Below are positions 12,301-22,861 of a DNA stretch of 64,000 nt, one piece after another. The notes beneath the pieces were generated by a model. The model was not told where the DNA came from. It did not search any database and was given only the letters and a program-made list of their open reading frames with translations. The DNA is from Lanius collurio (lineage: Eukaryota; Chordata; Aves; Passeriformes; Laniidae): assembly GCA_020086605.1 (NCBI GenBank), contig JACBWW010000012.1, positions 18,163,753 to 18,227,752 on the forward strand, given 5' to 3'. Within the stretch, counting starts at the first letter, position 1. Each line of letters opens with the position of its first letter. The position numbers were made by a program, and so were the translations under genes.

Positions 12301-15300
12301 ATAACTTTTTTGTTGCCAGATCCAGAAAAAATAGTCTTGACCATATGGTTTTGTTGCAAGTAGTTGGAGGCCTTGGTGTGATGCCTTGTGGGTTTGAAAT
12401 AAGAAGTGTTTACTGATATGTAATGCTCCTGAATAAGAAGCCCTCTGTCAGTGTGACTACTGATTTGTAACTAGCCCTGAGCTTCCACTTTTGATTTTGT
12501 TCTCATTAACTGTCAGCCTAGAGTTCTTTTTAAAACCAAGAGGAAAAAAGCAGTAGTGAGAGATTGTGGGCAGGGGGAAGCGATGTATCTTTAAAAGAAC
12601 TTTGCCCTGTGCATTTTAATTCAAAGGATGGAAAAATGTAATACAAAGAATGATGCAAGTCTTCTGTCTGTGTTTTTAATAAGATTCACTGGTGTTTTTT
12701 CTACTGTTTTATCTTTTTTATCTGTAGGTGAAAGGGAGTACAGTTTTTGTAGCACCCTTGAGAAAAAACAACCTAGTGAATAGCTTTGCTAAAAAACTTA
12801 CATGGCAAAAACAGCTGGTAGAAGTGCAAAACCTAGAATCCTACAAGCATAAATGTTTTAAAAGTGGATCTCAAATTGTTTTTCAGCATTAAATTAGAGA
12901 TCTGCTAAAGTGTAGTTCTGGCTTATTTATCAGGGAGTCAAGGCACTGTACTAGATCTAGAAAAGCACATGCAAAAAGAAGAGGAAAATATGCTTTTGAA
13001 GACAGGCAGTGTATCAGGTTGTAAACACTTTAGAAAGGATAGGGGGAGAATCTGTCTGAGACTAGAAGTTGTATGTGTTGCTGAGAAATTTCTCATGTTA
13101 ATCAAGTTCTCAGCAGTAACTTTTAACAGTAGATTGTTTTTATAACATTAAGAAATACCTCCAGAAATGTAATGGCTCACAAAGGAGTTGGCAGTACACT
13201 AAAAAGAAGAAATGCCTGTGTTGCTCTGGGTGAGTTGCCAGGATGCAAAAATCATATAGTTAAAACAGTTACTACCATGTGAGTTGTTCTGCAGATCCAA
13301 GATTCATACTTTATTTATAAGATAACTAAGTCTTTTTTCTTATTTTAACCAGAATAAAGAGAGAAGATAAAAAGTAATGAATTAAATAAGTGAATAAAAG
13401 AAAATCTGTTGCTCTGGGAACATGGACAACATAATGGAGTGTGTTATTATTTTAATGTTTCCTATTTATTTTTATTCTTCTGACCACTGTGTCCTTTATG
13501 TAATCTTTAAACTGCAGGCAAACTCCACAAGCCTTGTTGAAGTTGAGTATCATATCAAAATGTGGTACAGTATGATACAATGCAGAGCCTCTTGATTTTT
13601 TACCTTTGAAAACTCTATCTTATTGATTTGAGCAGGGAATGCTAGTACAGCTCATCTCATACAAGCTCAGAAAGTCAAGAGGTTAAATTCAAAGTGAAAA
13701 CCTGTTGTCCTCATTCACTATTCCTCTCCCTTTACCTTGGTAGCCACTGGGTTTTCTTTGGATTGACACAAGGTTGTTTGAAGAGTGGCTGCCTGTGTTC
13801 CATAAAATATTATTCTCCAAACATGACAAGATGTCGGTTTGAAGATTGCTTCAGATTAAGTGTTCTGAGCTGTGCTCAACATGTGTCCCTCTTTGACTCT
13901 TACTTGCTTTCCCTACTTTGTTTACAACCAGGTTTTTGTTCTAAGTGTTTTCAGATCTTTGCCAGCCTTGACTGCAGCCTTGGAACAAAGAGCAGGGAGC
14001 TCAAGCTGCTGTTGTTTCTTTGAAGCTACAAAATTTTAGATATTCAGATAGGCATTTGAAAACTTCAGCTTCAATTTAAAATCTTGCTCTAAGCATTTGT
14101 GTAATATCTGTGGACACATTTTGCTTTAGAGCTAAGTAAATTCAACATCACGACTTAAAGAATTTTGTGCAAGACTTAGGGGATTTAAATCCTTTGAATG
14201 CCTGACCTGACTCATTCTCTCCCCTTCAGGCATGGAACAATGACAATAGGACTGGTTTAGGGGGAGCATTTACTCCTCAAAGTTTTGTATTGTTCATCGA
14301 GTTTTAAAAACTACAATCAAGATCATGTGCAGAAGATAGGAGATTATCAGGCTTATCTTATCTTACCCATATCTCCCAGATGTTTAAGGATGGATTTATT
14401 AATGATGGAAGTAGATACTGCAAAATGTGCAATTAGCTACTGTGTCAGGACATTAAACTTGGTCCTGTGGAATGTGCCTGCTTGCAACCGAGGCTGCAGA
14501 AAATAGGCAAGTCACAAAAAACTACAAAGTTGATAGCACAGCAGCCTTGCAGATACCGAGGTCTACAGCATGGTAGAGGCAGAACTGATGCCTGCTTGCA
14601 AGGATGGGACCGGTTTTGCATTTGTGAAATCTGGATCTGCACACACAGAAAAGAGCACTGTTTGTTACTTGACTGAGTCTTGCTGTACAGATCTCTGCCC
14701 TGATTAGTTGCCGGACTCAAAATAGAAAAATAAAAGTTGCAAAGTAAACACGTACAGCTATTTCTTAAGATAAATCTTTGCAAGCTGGGAGAGGAAATCT
14801 ACAGTGTTCTGGAAAAGCTTTTGTGCTACATTCATTTTGCATAGTTTTTGTGTCCATATACCCCGTTTTTATGCAGCTGTGGTGCTTGTGCCTGATCTTT
14901 TTGCCTTTGCAGTAGTTCTAATTTACACCTCTCTCATCTGTTCTTGGCCAAAAAAGCTCCTTGCAGGCATTTTTCAGATATTAATTCTGGCAGCTTTTTC
15001 TTTCAGACCAAACACTTCTCTGGTTTCAAAGCTATTTTAGGTTGGAGTTAAAAATTGCTTAATCTCACAAATTTTCTTAAAATCTTGCTTTGTTTTTTAA
15101 ACACTGCTCTTGCACGTACATTTCTTGCTTGACTCGGCTGTTGTCCAGTGTTGTCCATTGTCTTGTGTAGCTTAAGGGTTAGTCACGTTGTGCTTTTATT
15201 CTGTAAACTTCTAATGGAATATTTTAAACTTGAAAATAGGCTCCGATGCGTTTCTAATGAGTTGGAAAACATTTGGAGTTTCATTGCAGGAAAAAGTGCA

Positions 15301-18300
15301 CATCACAATTGTTCTGCTTACTCAAAGTGTTAGTTTTGGGTTGGCTCAGGTCACTGTGCTTGTAGGGAATTTGTCGTCACTGGAGCAGGGTTAGCTGTTT
15401 TGAAGTACTTGCCACTAGGACTTTTATCCACAAATAACTAAAATACTCTTCCAAAGATCAATAAAAATCACTTTGTGTTGATGGGGGGAAATGTTCATTA
15501 AATCAGTCCCTATCTCTTCCTCTTTTAAAGGGAGAGATTTGTTACAGACGGCATAGAAGAGTGTAACCTCCAGAGTCTAGTTGTAAAACACAGTGCTACC
15601 ATAAAAGCACTAATGTAAAACCAGATTGTGGTTACTGAAGTTGGCTGTCCTGCAACATCTTGAAATACTTTGTTTTCAAGTGCAAATGTGGGAAAGAGAG
15701 ATGTGGGTGAGCTCTGTGTGTGCTTTACTGGACAGTATTCCAAGTCTCTCAGTCAGTACTCCATCCTAACAGGCACCTGGATTAATGAGGGTATATAAGA
15801 TGTTGACATTCTTGGCAGCTTGAGATACCATCTTCTGCTGAATTGTTTTAAATTACTTTATTCATTATGCTAAGAAAACTGCCTTAAATCATCCCATAAA
15901 ACTTCCATTAGGTGGCTATCACAAATACAATGTATGTACAACTGATAAGGAGCCTGTCTAGCTCATTTGTGAGAGCCCATCATTTACAACTGAAAGAAGA
16001 CATTTCTTGGATTTCTGCCTGAGTTTTCATCACTGCTGTGTCCTGATAAGTTATATATCCTTTGTATATCTGTCCTTAGAACAGTAGAGTATCTTGCCAA
16101 TCTTCTCATCTTGCTAGAGAAAGGATTTTATGAATGTCATCTTTTCTCTTTACCCCAAGTCTCCTTAGTTGGTGTTATTCTTACCTGAACAGGTTTACTA
16201 CTTGTATTTGCTACTGATGTCACACCTTTGCCAAGCAATGCAACTGACATAATGCTGGCAACTTTACTGTTGTCTGCAAGGTTGGGAACCACAGAACAAA
16301 TTCGGTGTTGGTAATTTGTCTCCTGTACATCCAGGCAGGCATACAAAGAATTGTTCAGAACTGATTTGTGCAAGTTCCAAAAGAATTTCTCCCCGTGTAA
16401 TAGTGTAAAAAACAACTCAAATTCTAACTGTTTGAGTGATGTAAATATAGTAATCTTATCCTAAATATCTTCCCACTTAAAATGTTTCCTTTGTAGTCTC
16501 AGGGAGTGAGTTGTTAATACTTTGATCACATTCTGTACTGTTCTTCTAAGCATTTTGCCTCGTTTAGAAGAACAGGGACTTCCTGGAGTTGTGACTGTAT
16601 AACTGCTGTATTTGTTATGTATTCTGGCAATGACTGTGCACCTTTTGTTTCCACAGGATACCCAAAGTGCGTGTTCTGGAGGATGAAGAAGGCACCAAAG
16701 AGATTGAGCTGTCTGATGACCCTTATGATTGTATTCGACTCAGTGTAGATGAGGTGCCCTGTATTGTCACACTGAACAAAGTAAGCCTGACAAATTTCTG
16801 ACTTTTTGCCTAGAGACTCCAGTTTCTGTTAATTTCACCTGCCATTTATTTTTTCCCTAGAGATAAAATGAGTGTTATAGAAACGGTCAGTGTCCACTAT
16901 GTATATATTTCTTTGTCTTTGGTCTCCTAATTAAGTAGAACTTTTACTGAATAATGGGTTTTTTTGTACCTCTGTCTTGTGGGTTTCTATTTGATGCAGT
17001 CTTAAAATGCCTCTTCTTGCATGCAGTGGAGTTGTTTGCTTTTTTCATCTGCTCCTTACTTAACATCCAGAGCAGCAGATACATCAGTATGTTAAAACAA
17101 GAGGCCATTGTGTTCAGGCATAGAGGTTGTGTGACCTGCCTGGAGTTACATGCTGAGTATTTGTTGCTGAGGGCAGAACTCCACTTTCATAGGTGCAGTA
17201 CCATCCTTTTCCTTTCAAAGGAAAGGCTTTTGTCTTCCATACATAGCACACAGCTAACACAGTTGATATTATGGGTGCTGCATTTTCCATTGCAAGTGTT
17301 TGTGATTTGCTTAGGTACTTCTTACTTAGGTACTTTGCTTAGGATTTGTTTGGCATTTCTTTTAAACAAACTGCATAAATAGTAGAGGGGCCATTGCTGA
17401 AATGAGGACTCATCTGAGTCTTGGGATGTGTAATTTTCAGTTAGAGGAGAGCAAAGTCTGTACTTAGAGTTGCAGGAAAAGGTGAGTATGGAGTTTCATA
17501 CAGATGAAAGGATGGTAGAGAGGAAAACAGTATGAAATAGTGACATGCTTATCTCACCTCTGTTGTTTATCTACACACAATTTGGGGTTAGAGGTTGTTT
17601 AAATCCTGTGTTATCAAGGTAGTCCTGACTGTCTCCAAAGGGCACATGATTTTAGGATGGGAGGCTATAGATAAGTAACAAAGCCACCTCTCTCAGTTTA
17701 ATTTCTTAATGGGGGAGCTTTGAGAACTGCAGGCTAATGGATTGTTTTGTCACTAACTTGCAGATTGGATATAGGCATGTGGTGGATGCTACCCTTCAGG
17801 AAGAAGCCTGTTCTTTGGCAAGCCTGCTTATTTCTGTGACCAGTAAAGGTGCCATCACTTCTATGAAGAAAGTGGGGAAAGGTAGCCTGGATCCTGAGAG
17901 TATTTTTGAAATGATGGAGGTAAGGAGTGTTGAGCAGTTGACTGTCTTGGGTGATTCTGGATGAACTGGAACTTGGGTGTATGGAAAGCTGCAGTAAGAG
18001 CTTTTAGAGGAGAGATCTTCGTGCTTTGATCTAGTGCACAAGGGACTTTGTGAGGGTCACAGGCAGTTTCTTTGAAACAAATTCCAGTGTGAATGGACAC
18101 TTTCTAAAGCTTTTAGGTGCCTGAAATGTATGGTACTCACATTTGTTTCAGGCAAATACTTCACAGCTGTAAGACAGTAAAGCTTAAGCTGATAAAATTT
18201 AGAGTGTTTTTATAGGACATACTCCCTGTTGTTTCTTTCAAAGACTGAAAGAGCAAAACTTCTAACATGGTAAAGTCCCTATAAGAGGAGAGATGGTATT

Positions 18301-20569
18301 TTGAATTGCTAGTGCATGGTATTCTAGCACAACTTTTATGATAAGCGTACTGGTCTCATTTTACTGTTGTTTTTCTTTGCTTCTTTATTGAGTTTACAAT
18401 CTGTCCCTACTTCATAAAAATACTGATATCTGGATATTGTCCACATCCATATAAGATCCATTTTAAACCCTTCTTCAGGCTCTTCTTAAATTTGTTCTCC
18501 AGTGTAAATTCTCACTCCTGAGTTTGGCCTTGAGCATGAGACAGAAATCGGTTTTGAACTTGAAAGTCAGAATGAAAATTAGATACTTGAAGCTGGCTCT
18601 GTTTCCTAGAGACACAAGGCTAATTTCTGCATGGCTCTAGTGAGGAATGCTGAAATTGGAGCTGAGTTTGACAGCAGTTGGTCTCAAGTGGGAATTACAG
18701 CTGAGTATATGGCACTTGACTGCGTCATGGTATCAGTCCAGAGAGCTAATCCCAGTGGTACCAGTGGACCTTTTATTTGCATTCAGACATGCCTCTTTAT
18801 CCCCCTTACCTGGGTAGAGAGGTGTTATCTCTAATTCCTCTGCAGGAGTGAGAGATAAAGCTGATCACAAAAAAACAAGATGTTTTCTGTAAAGTCAGTT
18901 TGGTCCTGCCTTAAACTCGATATCCTGATTAGGTTATCAAGAAAAACAAAAAAGCCTGGGAATGCCCAGTGGAGGAGCTGAGTAACCTATGTTTGATACC
19001 TCTATTCCCAAATGATTTGGCTGCAGGTCAGAGGATGTTCACTTTTTCCTGACTGGTAGAGAACAGACATTCTAGGACATATCTCTTAGGAAGGGAGTTT
19101 CATGGGAAAGTTTTGGGGAGCTGCCAGCATTAGGCTTTTTTTTTACTGAGTTTATGATCCGAGCCAATAGAGAGGCAAGCAGGAATAAGATGGCAGCAGT
19201 GTTGGGTCAATACCAAAGTTCTGCACGGTTTCCACTCACTTTGACCTGGGGTGAGTGATGTTGTCCTATGTTTGAGGAGAAGAAAGTGTATATCACCCCT
19301 TGTGACTCTGGACTGCTGCAGTGATCTTTGTCCCAGTGCAGAGCTACAACAGTTCTTGTGCTCCCCTTTATGTAGCACAACTCATGGTGTCTAAGATTCA
19401 CAGCTACCCTGCTGCATCAAAGCTCTTCCCAAATTTCCTTTGGTGCTATGAGCCATACTCTGTCACCTGGCTCTTCAAATAAAAATGTAGCTTATTTTCA
19501 GGTTTGTGCATGGTTTCAGTAATTGTCACTTGGAGGTGAAACCAAGTTTTGTGTCAGCTATATGGCACAGGTTTTGCTGCTTAGATCAGGAACCAGTAAA
19601 TTAATTTTCATATAATCTGCCTTTGCCTCTTTAGGGATGGGTAGGCTCTTCATCTCTGTTTGCAGTCAGTATTTCAGGTCACTTAGAGAGACCCTGGGAA
19701 AGTTCCAATGGGCACCACTGCCTTAAGATCTTTATTTCACTATTGCCCAATGTTTCCCTGCCCTGAGGCTTCCACAGTAGAGTTGGCTGTGTGGGAAGAG
19801 TAAAGGTCAGGGGCTAATCCTGGTGGGTTTTCACTGCTGGAGTTCATTTCCACAAAGAAAACATTCTCTTAACTCCTTTAAGGTCCTTGGATAGGACAGA
19901 ATTGCACATCATATGAAGGATCTGCCCACAGAGTGATTTGGTGGTGCAGCCAGTGTGCATTTTGGGCTTCTCTGGCCACAGGGCAGGGTGTTCAGCTGGT
20001 CTAAATTTATTCTGGTGTTTCTGAGCACATTCAGGAGAGTCTACTGAACTTTCTATTAGTAGGCTGCTTTGCTGGTCAGTTGTCTCTTGTCCTCTGGCAG
20101 CCAGCATATTGCTTCATGGTCTGTGTGCTGGCTAATTTGAATGTATGCTTGTGCCTGATGTGAATTTAATTTGTATTCCTGGGTGATCCAGCAATGCACA
20201 GATCTGGTATTAATGATCCTGGAACGCTTCTCTGATGAATGAGAGCACTGCCTTTGTGGGTACATTTTTCCAAAACTTAATCAAGTTAAAATGAAACTTT
20301 CACCACCATTATTTTTCTAAATTAAAAGCATATTTTTATGATACCAGCTGGTGTATATGAATCATCAAAGGGAAAATATTTGTCAAAAGGAAGTGTTCCG
20401 TAAGAGTTGTCTTCCTGTTAATAAGCATATGTCGCAGGTTTGTTTTGCTTTCTATGCTTTGCAGGCAGGACAAAGAGTAGGCAAGTCACTTCACATAGCC
20501 CTTCAGAAGATTTTGGATGAAGAAGAGAATTTGGGGACCTCACGACCAAAAGTTGGATTTCTTGGATGA
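322..20569 (+). CDS. EXOSC7: EXOSC7, exosome complex component RRP42 (eight coding exons)
   Basis: EXOSC7 is an RNase PH-fold subunit of the nine-subunit RNA exosome core. It pairs with EXOSC6 (Mtr3) in the hexameric ring, acts in nucleus and cytoplasm in 3'-5' RNA processing and decay, and has no catalysis of its own in animals (family knowledge). The coding exons are 322-378, 1864-1965, 2638-2732, 7399-7561, 11993-12063, 16657-16780, 17764-17919 and 20465-20569. They total 873 bases, or 290 residues plus stop, against 291 in human as I remember it. All introns are GT-AG and all phases fit. The protein starts MASVVLSEAEKLYIVHGVQ and ends KVGFLG. Strongly conserved blocks include EDLRVDGRG (20-28), the AEMGTPKLEKP region in exon 3, EHCWVLYVDVL at the end of exon 4, LLECGGNIFDA at the start of exon 5 and VVDATLQEEACSLASLL in exon 7. 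The start is fixed by the conserved N-terminus and the CpG-island position. No frameshift or internal stop was seen. Confidence 0.97.
435..488. repeat. GGAA then GAGC tandem microsatellite
   Basis: About five GGAA units are followed directly by about eight GAGC units, just inside EXOSC7 intron 1. It is a compound microsatellite and probably length-polymorphic. The open frames across it come from the repeat and are not genes. Confidence 0.9.
597..1045 (-). mobile_element. CR1 LINE fragment, 3' end at the left
   Basis: The left edge (AGAATCATAGAAT, then GTTGGAAGGGACC) is the reverse complement of the CR1 3' terminus. The interior, such as GGCCGCTTCCCTGGGGAGCC and the stretch with CTCCAGGCTGAACAG, matches the usual CR1 3' region in minus orientation. 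It is 5'-truncated, as is typical, and lies in EXOSC7 intron 1. Confidence 0.92.
1667..1812. repeat. G/T-only low-complexity tract
   Basis: About 145 bases are almost entirely G and T on the plus strand, with several runs of four or more G followed by runs of T up to 13. It ends about 50 bases before EXOSC7 exon 2. Open frames here (Phe/Gly-rich on plus, Lys/Asn/Pro-rich on minus) are composition artefacts. Confidence 0.85.
1864..1965 (+). CDS. EXOSC7: EXOSC7 coding exon 2
   Basis: Encodes residues 20-53, beginning EDLRVDGRGCEDYR and ending SGSARVKL. The preceding intron has an unusual G/T-only tract and a long T run just upstream. The donor is CTG|GTAGGT. Confidence 0.96.
2638..2732 (+). 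CDS. EXOSC7: EXOSC7 coding exon 3
   Basis: Encodes residues 54-84 (GETDILVGIKAEMGTPKLEK and on to EFFVD) plus two bases of the split codon for residue 85 (Cys). The acceptor is TTAATAG and the donor TG|GTTAGT, a GTT-type donor supported by the conserved frame on both sides. Confidence 0.96.
2733..7398 (+). other. EXOSC7 intron 3
   Basis: A large intron of about 4.7 kb, AT-rich and without recognisable repeats or coding exons in what I could read. A second T/G-rich patch lies at about 6590-6675. Nothing else could be supported. Confidence 0.6.
7399..7561 (+). CDS. EXOSC7: EXOSC7 coding exon 4
   Basis: Completes Cys85 and encodes residues up to 139, including the ELGTDIANTLYRVF helix and the conserved EHCWVLYVDVL end. 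The donor is TTG|GTAAGT. The intron before it is about 4.7 kb. Confidence 0.96.
7562..11992 (+). other. EXOSC7 intron 4
   Basis: A 4.4 kb intron, AT-rich, with only short chance open frames. No repeats of known type were recognised. Confidence 0.6.
11993..12063 (+). CDS. EXOSC7: EXOSC7 coding exon 5
   Basis: Encodes residues 140-162 (LLECGGNIFDAISIAVKAAL then FNT) plus two bases of Arg163. The acceptor is a strong pyrimidine tract ending CCCCAG, and the donor is AAG|GTAAAG. Confidence 0.96.
12064..16656 (+). other. EXOSC7 intron 5
   Basis: A 4.6 kb intron. It carries open frames of about 110 codons at 13694-14023 (plus) and 14445-14783 (minus). Neither has credible splice signals or recognisable similarity, and I treat both as chance. 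Confidence 0.55.
16657..16780 (+). CDS. EXOSC7: EXOSC7 coding exon 6
   Basis: Completes Arg163 and encodes residues up to 204, including IPKVRVLEDEEGTKEIELSD and the VPCIVTLNK end. The donor is AAA|GTAAGC. Confidence 0.96.
17764..17919 (+). CDS. EXOSC7: EXOSC7 coding exon 7
   Basis: Encodes residues 205-256, from IGYRHVVDATLQEEACSLAS to GSLDPESIFEMME. Both ends are phase 0. This is among the most conserved parts of the RNase PH domain 2 region in Rrp42 proteins. Confidence 0.96.
17920..20464 (+). other. EXOSC7 intron 7
   Basis: A 2.5 kb intron with no recognised exon or mobile element. Confidence 0.55.
20465..20569 (+). CDS. EXOSC7: EXOSC7 coding exon 8 and stop
   Basis: Encodes residues 257-290 (AGQRVGKSLHIALQKIL then the C-terminal KVGFLG) and the TGA at 20567-20569. 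The acceptor is ATGCTTTGCAG. Confidence 0.95.
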   Translation, partial: AGQRVGKSLHIALQKILDEEENLGTSRPKVGFLG

Positions 20570-20994
20570 GTTTTTATTAAATGTTCAAAACTGTTTTTAA
20601 TTGATTGCGCAATCTTGTCCGCTTGTATATAAAGAAAAGGTTATTTTTTTGTTCCAGTAGAGTAATCCTCCTGGCGAAGAGGCTTTCAAAATGTTACTAA
20701 GCATAAAGAAAGCTACAATTAAATGCAAATAAGCAAAATTGAGGTGCTTTCCATACCGGTGACTGCTGACACCTAGGAAGTGCACCAGCAGCAGTTGATG
20801 CTGTTGCCTGGGGAGTGCTTGAGTCTGTTTTCCAGAGTGACTAGTGTACTTTCCACTTAATTCTGTTTGCATGTGTTTCACTTCTGTTAACCAGCTGCTG
20901 TGTTCTAGAATGCATATGGGGTTGTTTTCAGTGCAGCACAAATGAGAACAGCACTAGGTGGAAATCTTCCTTCAATTTACCTTACTATTCTTTG

Positions 20995-21000
20995 AATAAA
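20995..21000 (+). terminator. Candidate EXOSC7 polyadenylation signal
   Basis: AATAAA lies 426 bases after the EXOSC7 stop, just before a CR1 copy. An ATTAAA at 20576-20581 is only 7 bases after the stop, which would leave almost no 3' UTR, so the downstream site is preferred. Confidence 0.5.
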
Positions 21001-21091
21001 ATGTGGTTAGATTTTACTGTAAATACAACACAGTCTCAAGTTCCCAATTCATATTTTAAACCAAGATTTTTCTACAACTACCTCACAAGGG

Positions 21092-21393
21092 GAAGCAGTG
21101 GGGCAGGAACTGAACTATTCTCTTTGGTGACCAGTGACAGGACTCAAGGGAACAGCCTGAAGTTGTGTGCAGGGAGGTTTAGGTTGGATAGCAGGAAAAT
21201 GTTCTTCCCCCAAGAGGGTGGTTGGGCACTGGAACAGGCTCTCTCGGGGAGTAGTCATAGCACCAAGTTCAAGAAGTGTTTGGACAATGCTCTCAGGCAC
21301 ATGGTGTGACTCTTGGTGTCCTGTACAGGGCCAGGAGTTGGGCTTTGATGATCCCAGTGAGTTCCTTCCAACTCAGGATAATCTGTGATTCTT
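21092..21393 (+). mobile_element. CR1 LINE fragment
   Basis: Contains the typical 3' CR1 series on the plus strand: a TTTAGGTTGGA segment, GTTGGGCACTGGAACAGGCT, and an end with GAGTTCCTTCCAACTCAG followed by ATAATCTGTGATTCTT. It is 5'-truncated. The 105-codon open frame across it is a CR1 by-product. Confidence 0.92.
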
Positions 21394-22571
21394 TTTTTCC
21401 CTAGAGTTGTACCTGTCCCTTTTGCCAACAGGTGCAATAGTAACCTAGCCAAAATTTCTCACTGTTGCTAAGGGAGAAGGGACATGGCCAGGGTAAATGG
21501 GAAACTAAATTGATCTTTAAGATTTTGATAATTCAGCTGGAAAAGCATAGTGGCTGTCAGTAATTATCCTTCACAGGGAAAAGCAGAGCATGACAGATAA
21601 GACATGGAAACAAGTTGCATCAGCAAGTGTTGAAAGATTCCCTCCCAACATCAATTGGTTGGCCCAGCAAAGAGTAAGAGGTATTTATTGGGCATGATAG
21701 GAAGAGACAACAGATGGAAAAAGTGGAAGGAAGAAGCTGAGTTTTAAGAAGTTGATATTTAATCTGCAAGTGTTAAGGATTGTTTTGAACAAACTTTAAG
21801 TTACTACAATAATCCAAGAGTCATTTAGCTCTTACTCAAGCAAGATTTTCCAAATTTTCTCTTTCAATTTTATAATATCAGATTAAGAATATTCTCTTGA
21901 CTATAACATGTTTGGTAGAGAAAGGGGAAGGAAGGCTTTTGCTGAAGGAGAGCTGTAGATACAGGACAGAAGGTATTACAGCTCAAACTAATAATCATGA
22001 TCACAGTAAAATATGTGGAGTACTTAAGGTCCCCAAATCTCTTCAGTCCTTTTGCTAGAGCTCATACACATTCAAGGTGACTGCAACAGTATTGTATATT
22101 TCAGGTATGTGTAGCCACTGCTATAACAAGCAGGCAGATTGTTAAAAAAAAAAGTTGTCCCCAAAATTTGGCCTAGGTTTGTGTTTTGAAGAGTAGGGAT
22201 TTTTTTCAGTACCTTAAGTAGTGGGTTGGGTAGGTTGTAATGGTGCTACACAGTAGCAGAGCCAAGAAGTGACAATGAGCATACATATTGTCTTTTATCA
22301 CTTCAGCAGAGTTATTCTCTGTGAGGCAAACACTAACCTCACATCACCTTTACAGTAGCTGTGATCTACCCCTTGCCATGCAAAGCTGCTTGTAAAAACA
22401 TAGAAAGGAAGAAAACTGAAGGGAGAAAAAACATTTAAAGCACCTTAGACTTATCACAGGCAGTTTTTGATCACATATTGTTTATTGTTCCAGAAAATGG
22501 TTAATGTAAATGAGACTGCAAGTCTTGAACCTCAGCCATTCTCTGAATAGCTGTTGCCTGTTTCATTGCAG

Positions 22572-22821
22572 ATTTGTGGTTGGAGACCAAAAGGCTGCCT
22601 TGAGTTACACTCGGGGTGAATTTTGTAACATGAATAGTGTACTTCTACACAGCCTTCCAGCTGAAGGATCTCCAAGCATTTTGCAAGTTACATCACTTAA
22701 GATGCTTCTTTTCCTCTCTCCAGATCCTTTTAATTTTAAATATATTTTTATGAGAGCTGGAAGTGGTGGTGGGAAAAGAAACATCACTGTGTTTCAAGTG
22801 TGTGAACTGACACCTCTGTAG
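22572..22821 (+). other. Possible orphan terminal exon (unidentified)
   Basis: A good acceptor (TTGCCTGTTTCATTGCAG, ending at 22571) opens an 82-codon frame with composition like real protein, ending at a stop at 22819-22821. It is followed 35 bases later by AATAAA (22856-22861) and a TGTGTGCTC downstream element near 22891. That is the complete signature of a terminal exon. I found no upstream partner exon and recognise no protein family. It could be the last exon of a non-coding RNA, or an alternative EXOSC7 end, although joining from exon 7 (phase 0) would give only about 15 codons before a stop. It may also be chance. Confidence 0.3.
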
Positions 22822-22855
22822 AGGGGAGTACATGTGCGCTCCCTCCCCGTTTCTC

Positions 22856-22861
22856 AATAAA
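22856..22861 (+). terminator. AATAAA with GT-rich downstream element
   Basis: The hexamer is followed at about 30 bases by a TGTGTG-containing stretch, the usual spacing for a cleavage and polyadenylation site. It would serve the possible terminal exon ending at 22821. Confidence 0.4.

Noticed and set aside
16954..17382. 142-codon frame in EXOSC7 intron 6
   Set aside because: It is Leu/Phe-rich from T-rich DNA, with no domain, and lies within a well-supported intron.
20576..20581. ATTAAA directly after the EXOSC7 stop as the polyadenylation signal
   Set aside because: It is only 7 bases after the stop and would leave a 3' UTR of about 30 bases. The AATAAA at 20995 is more plausible.
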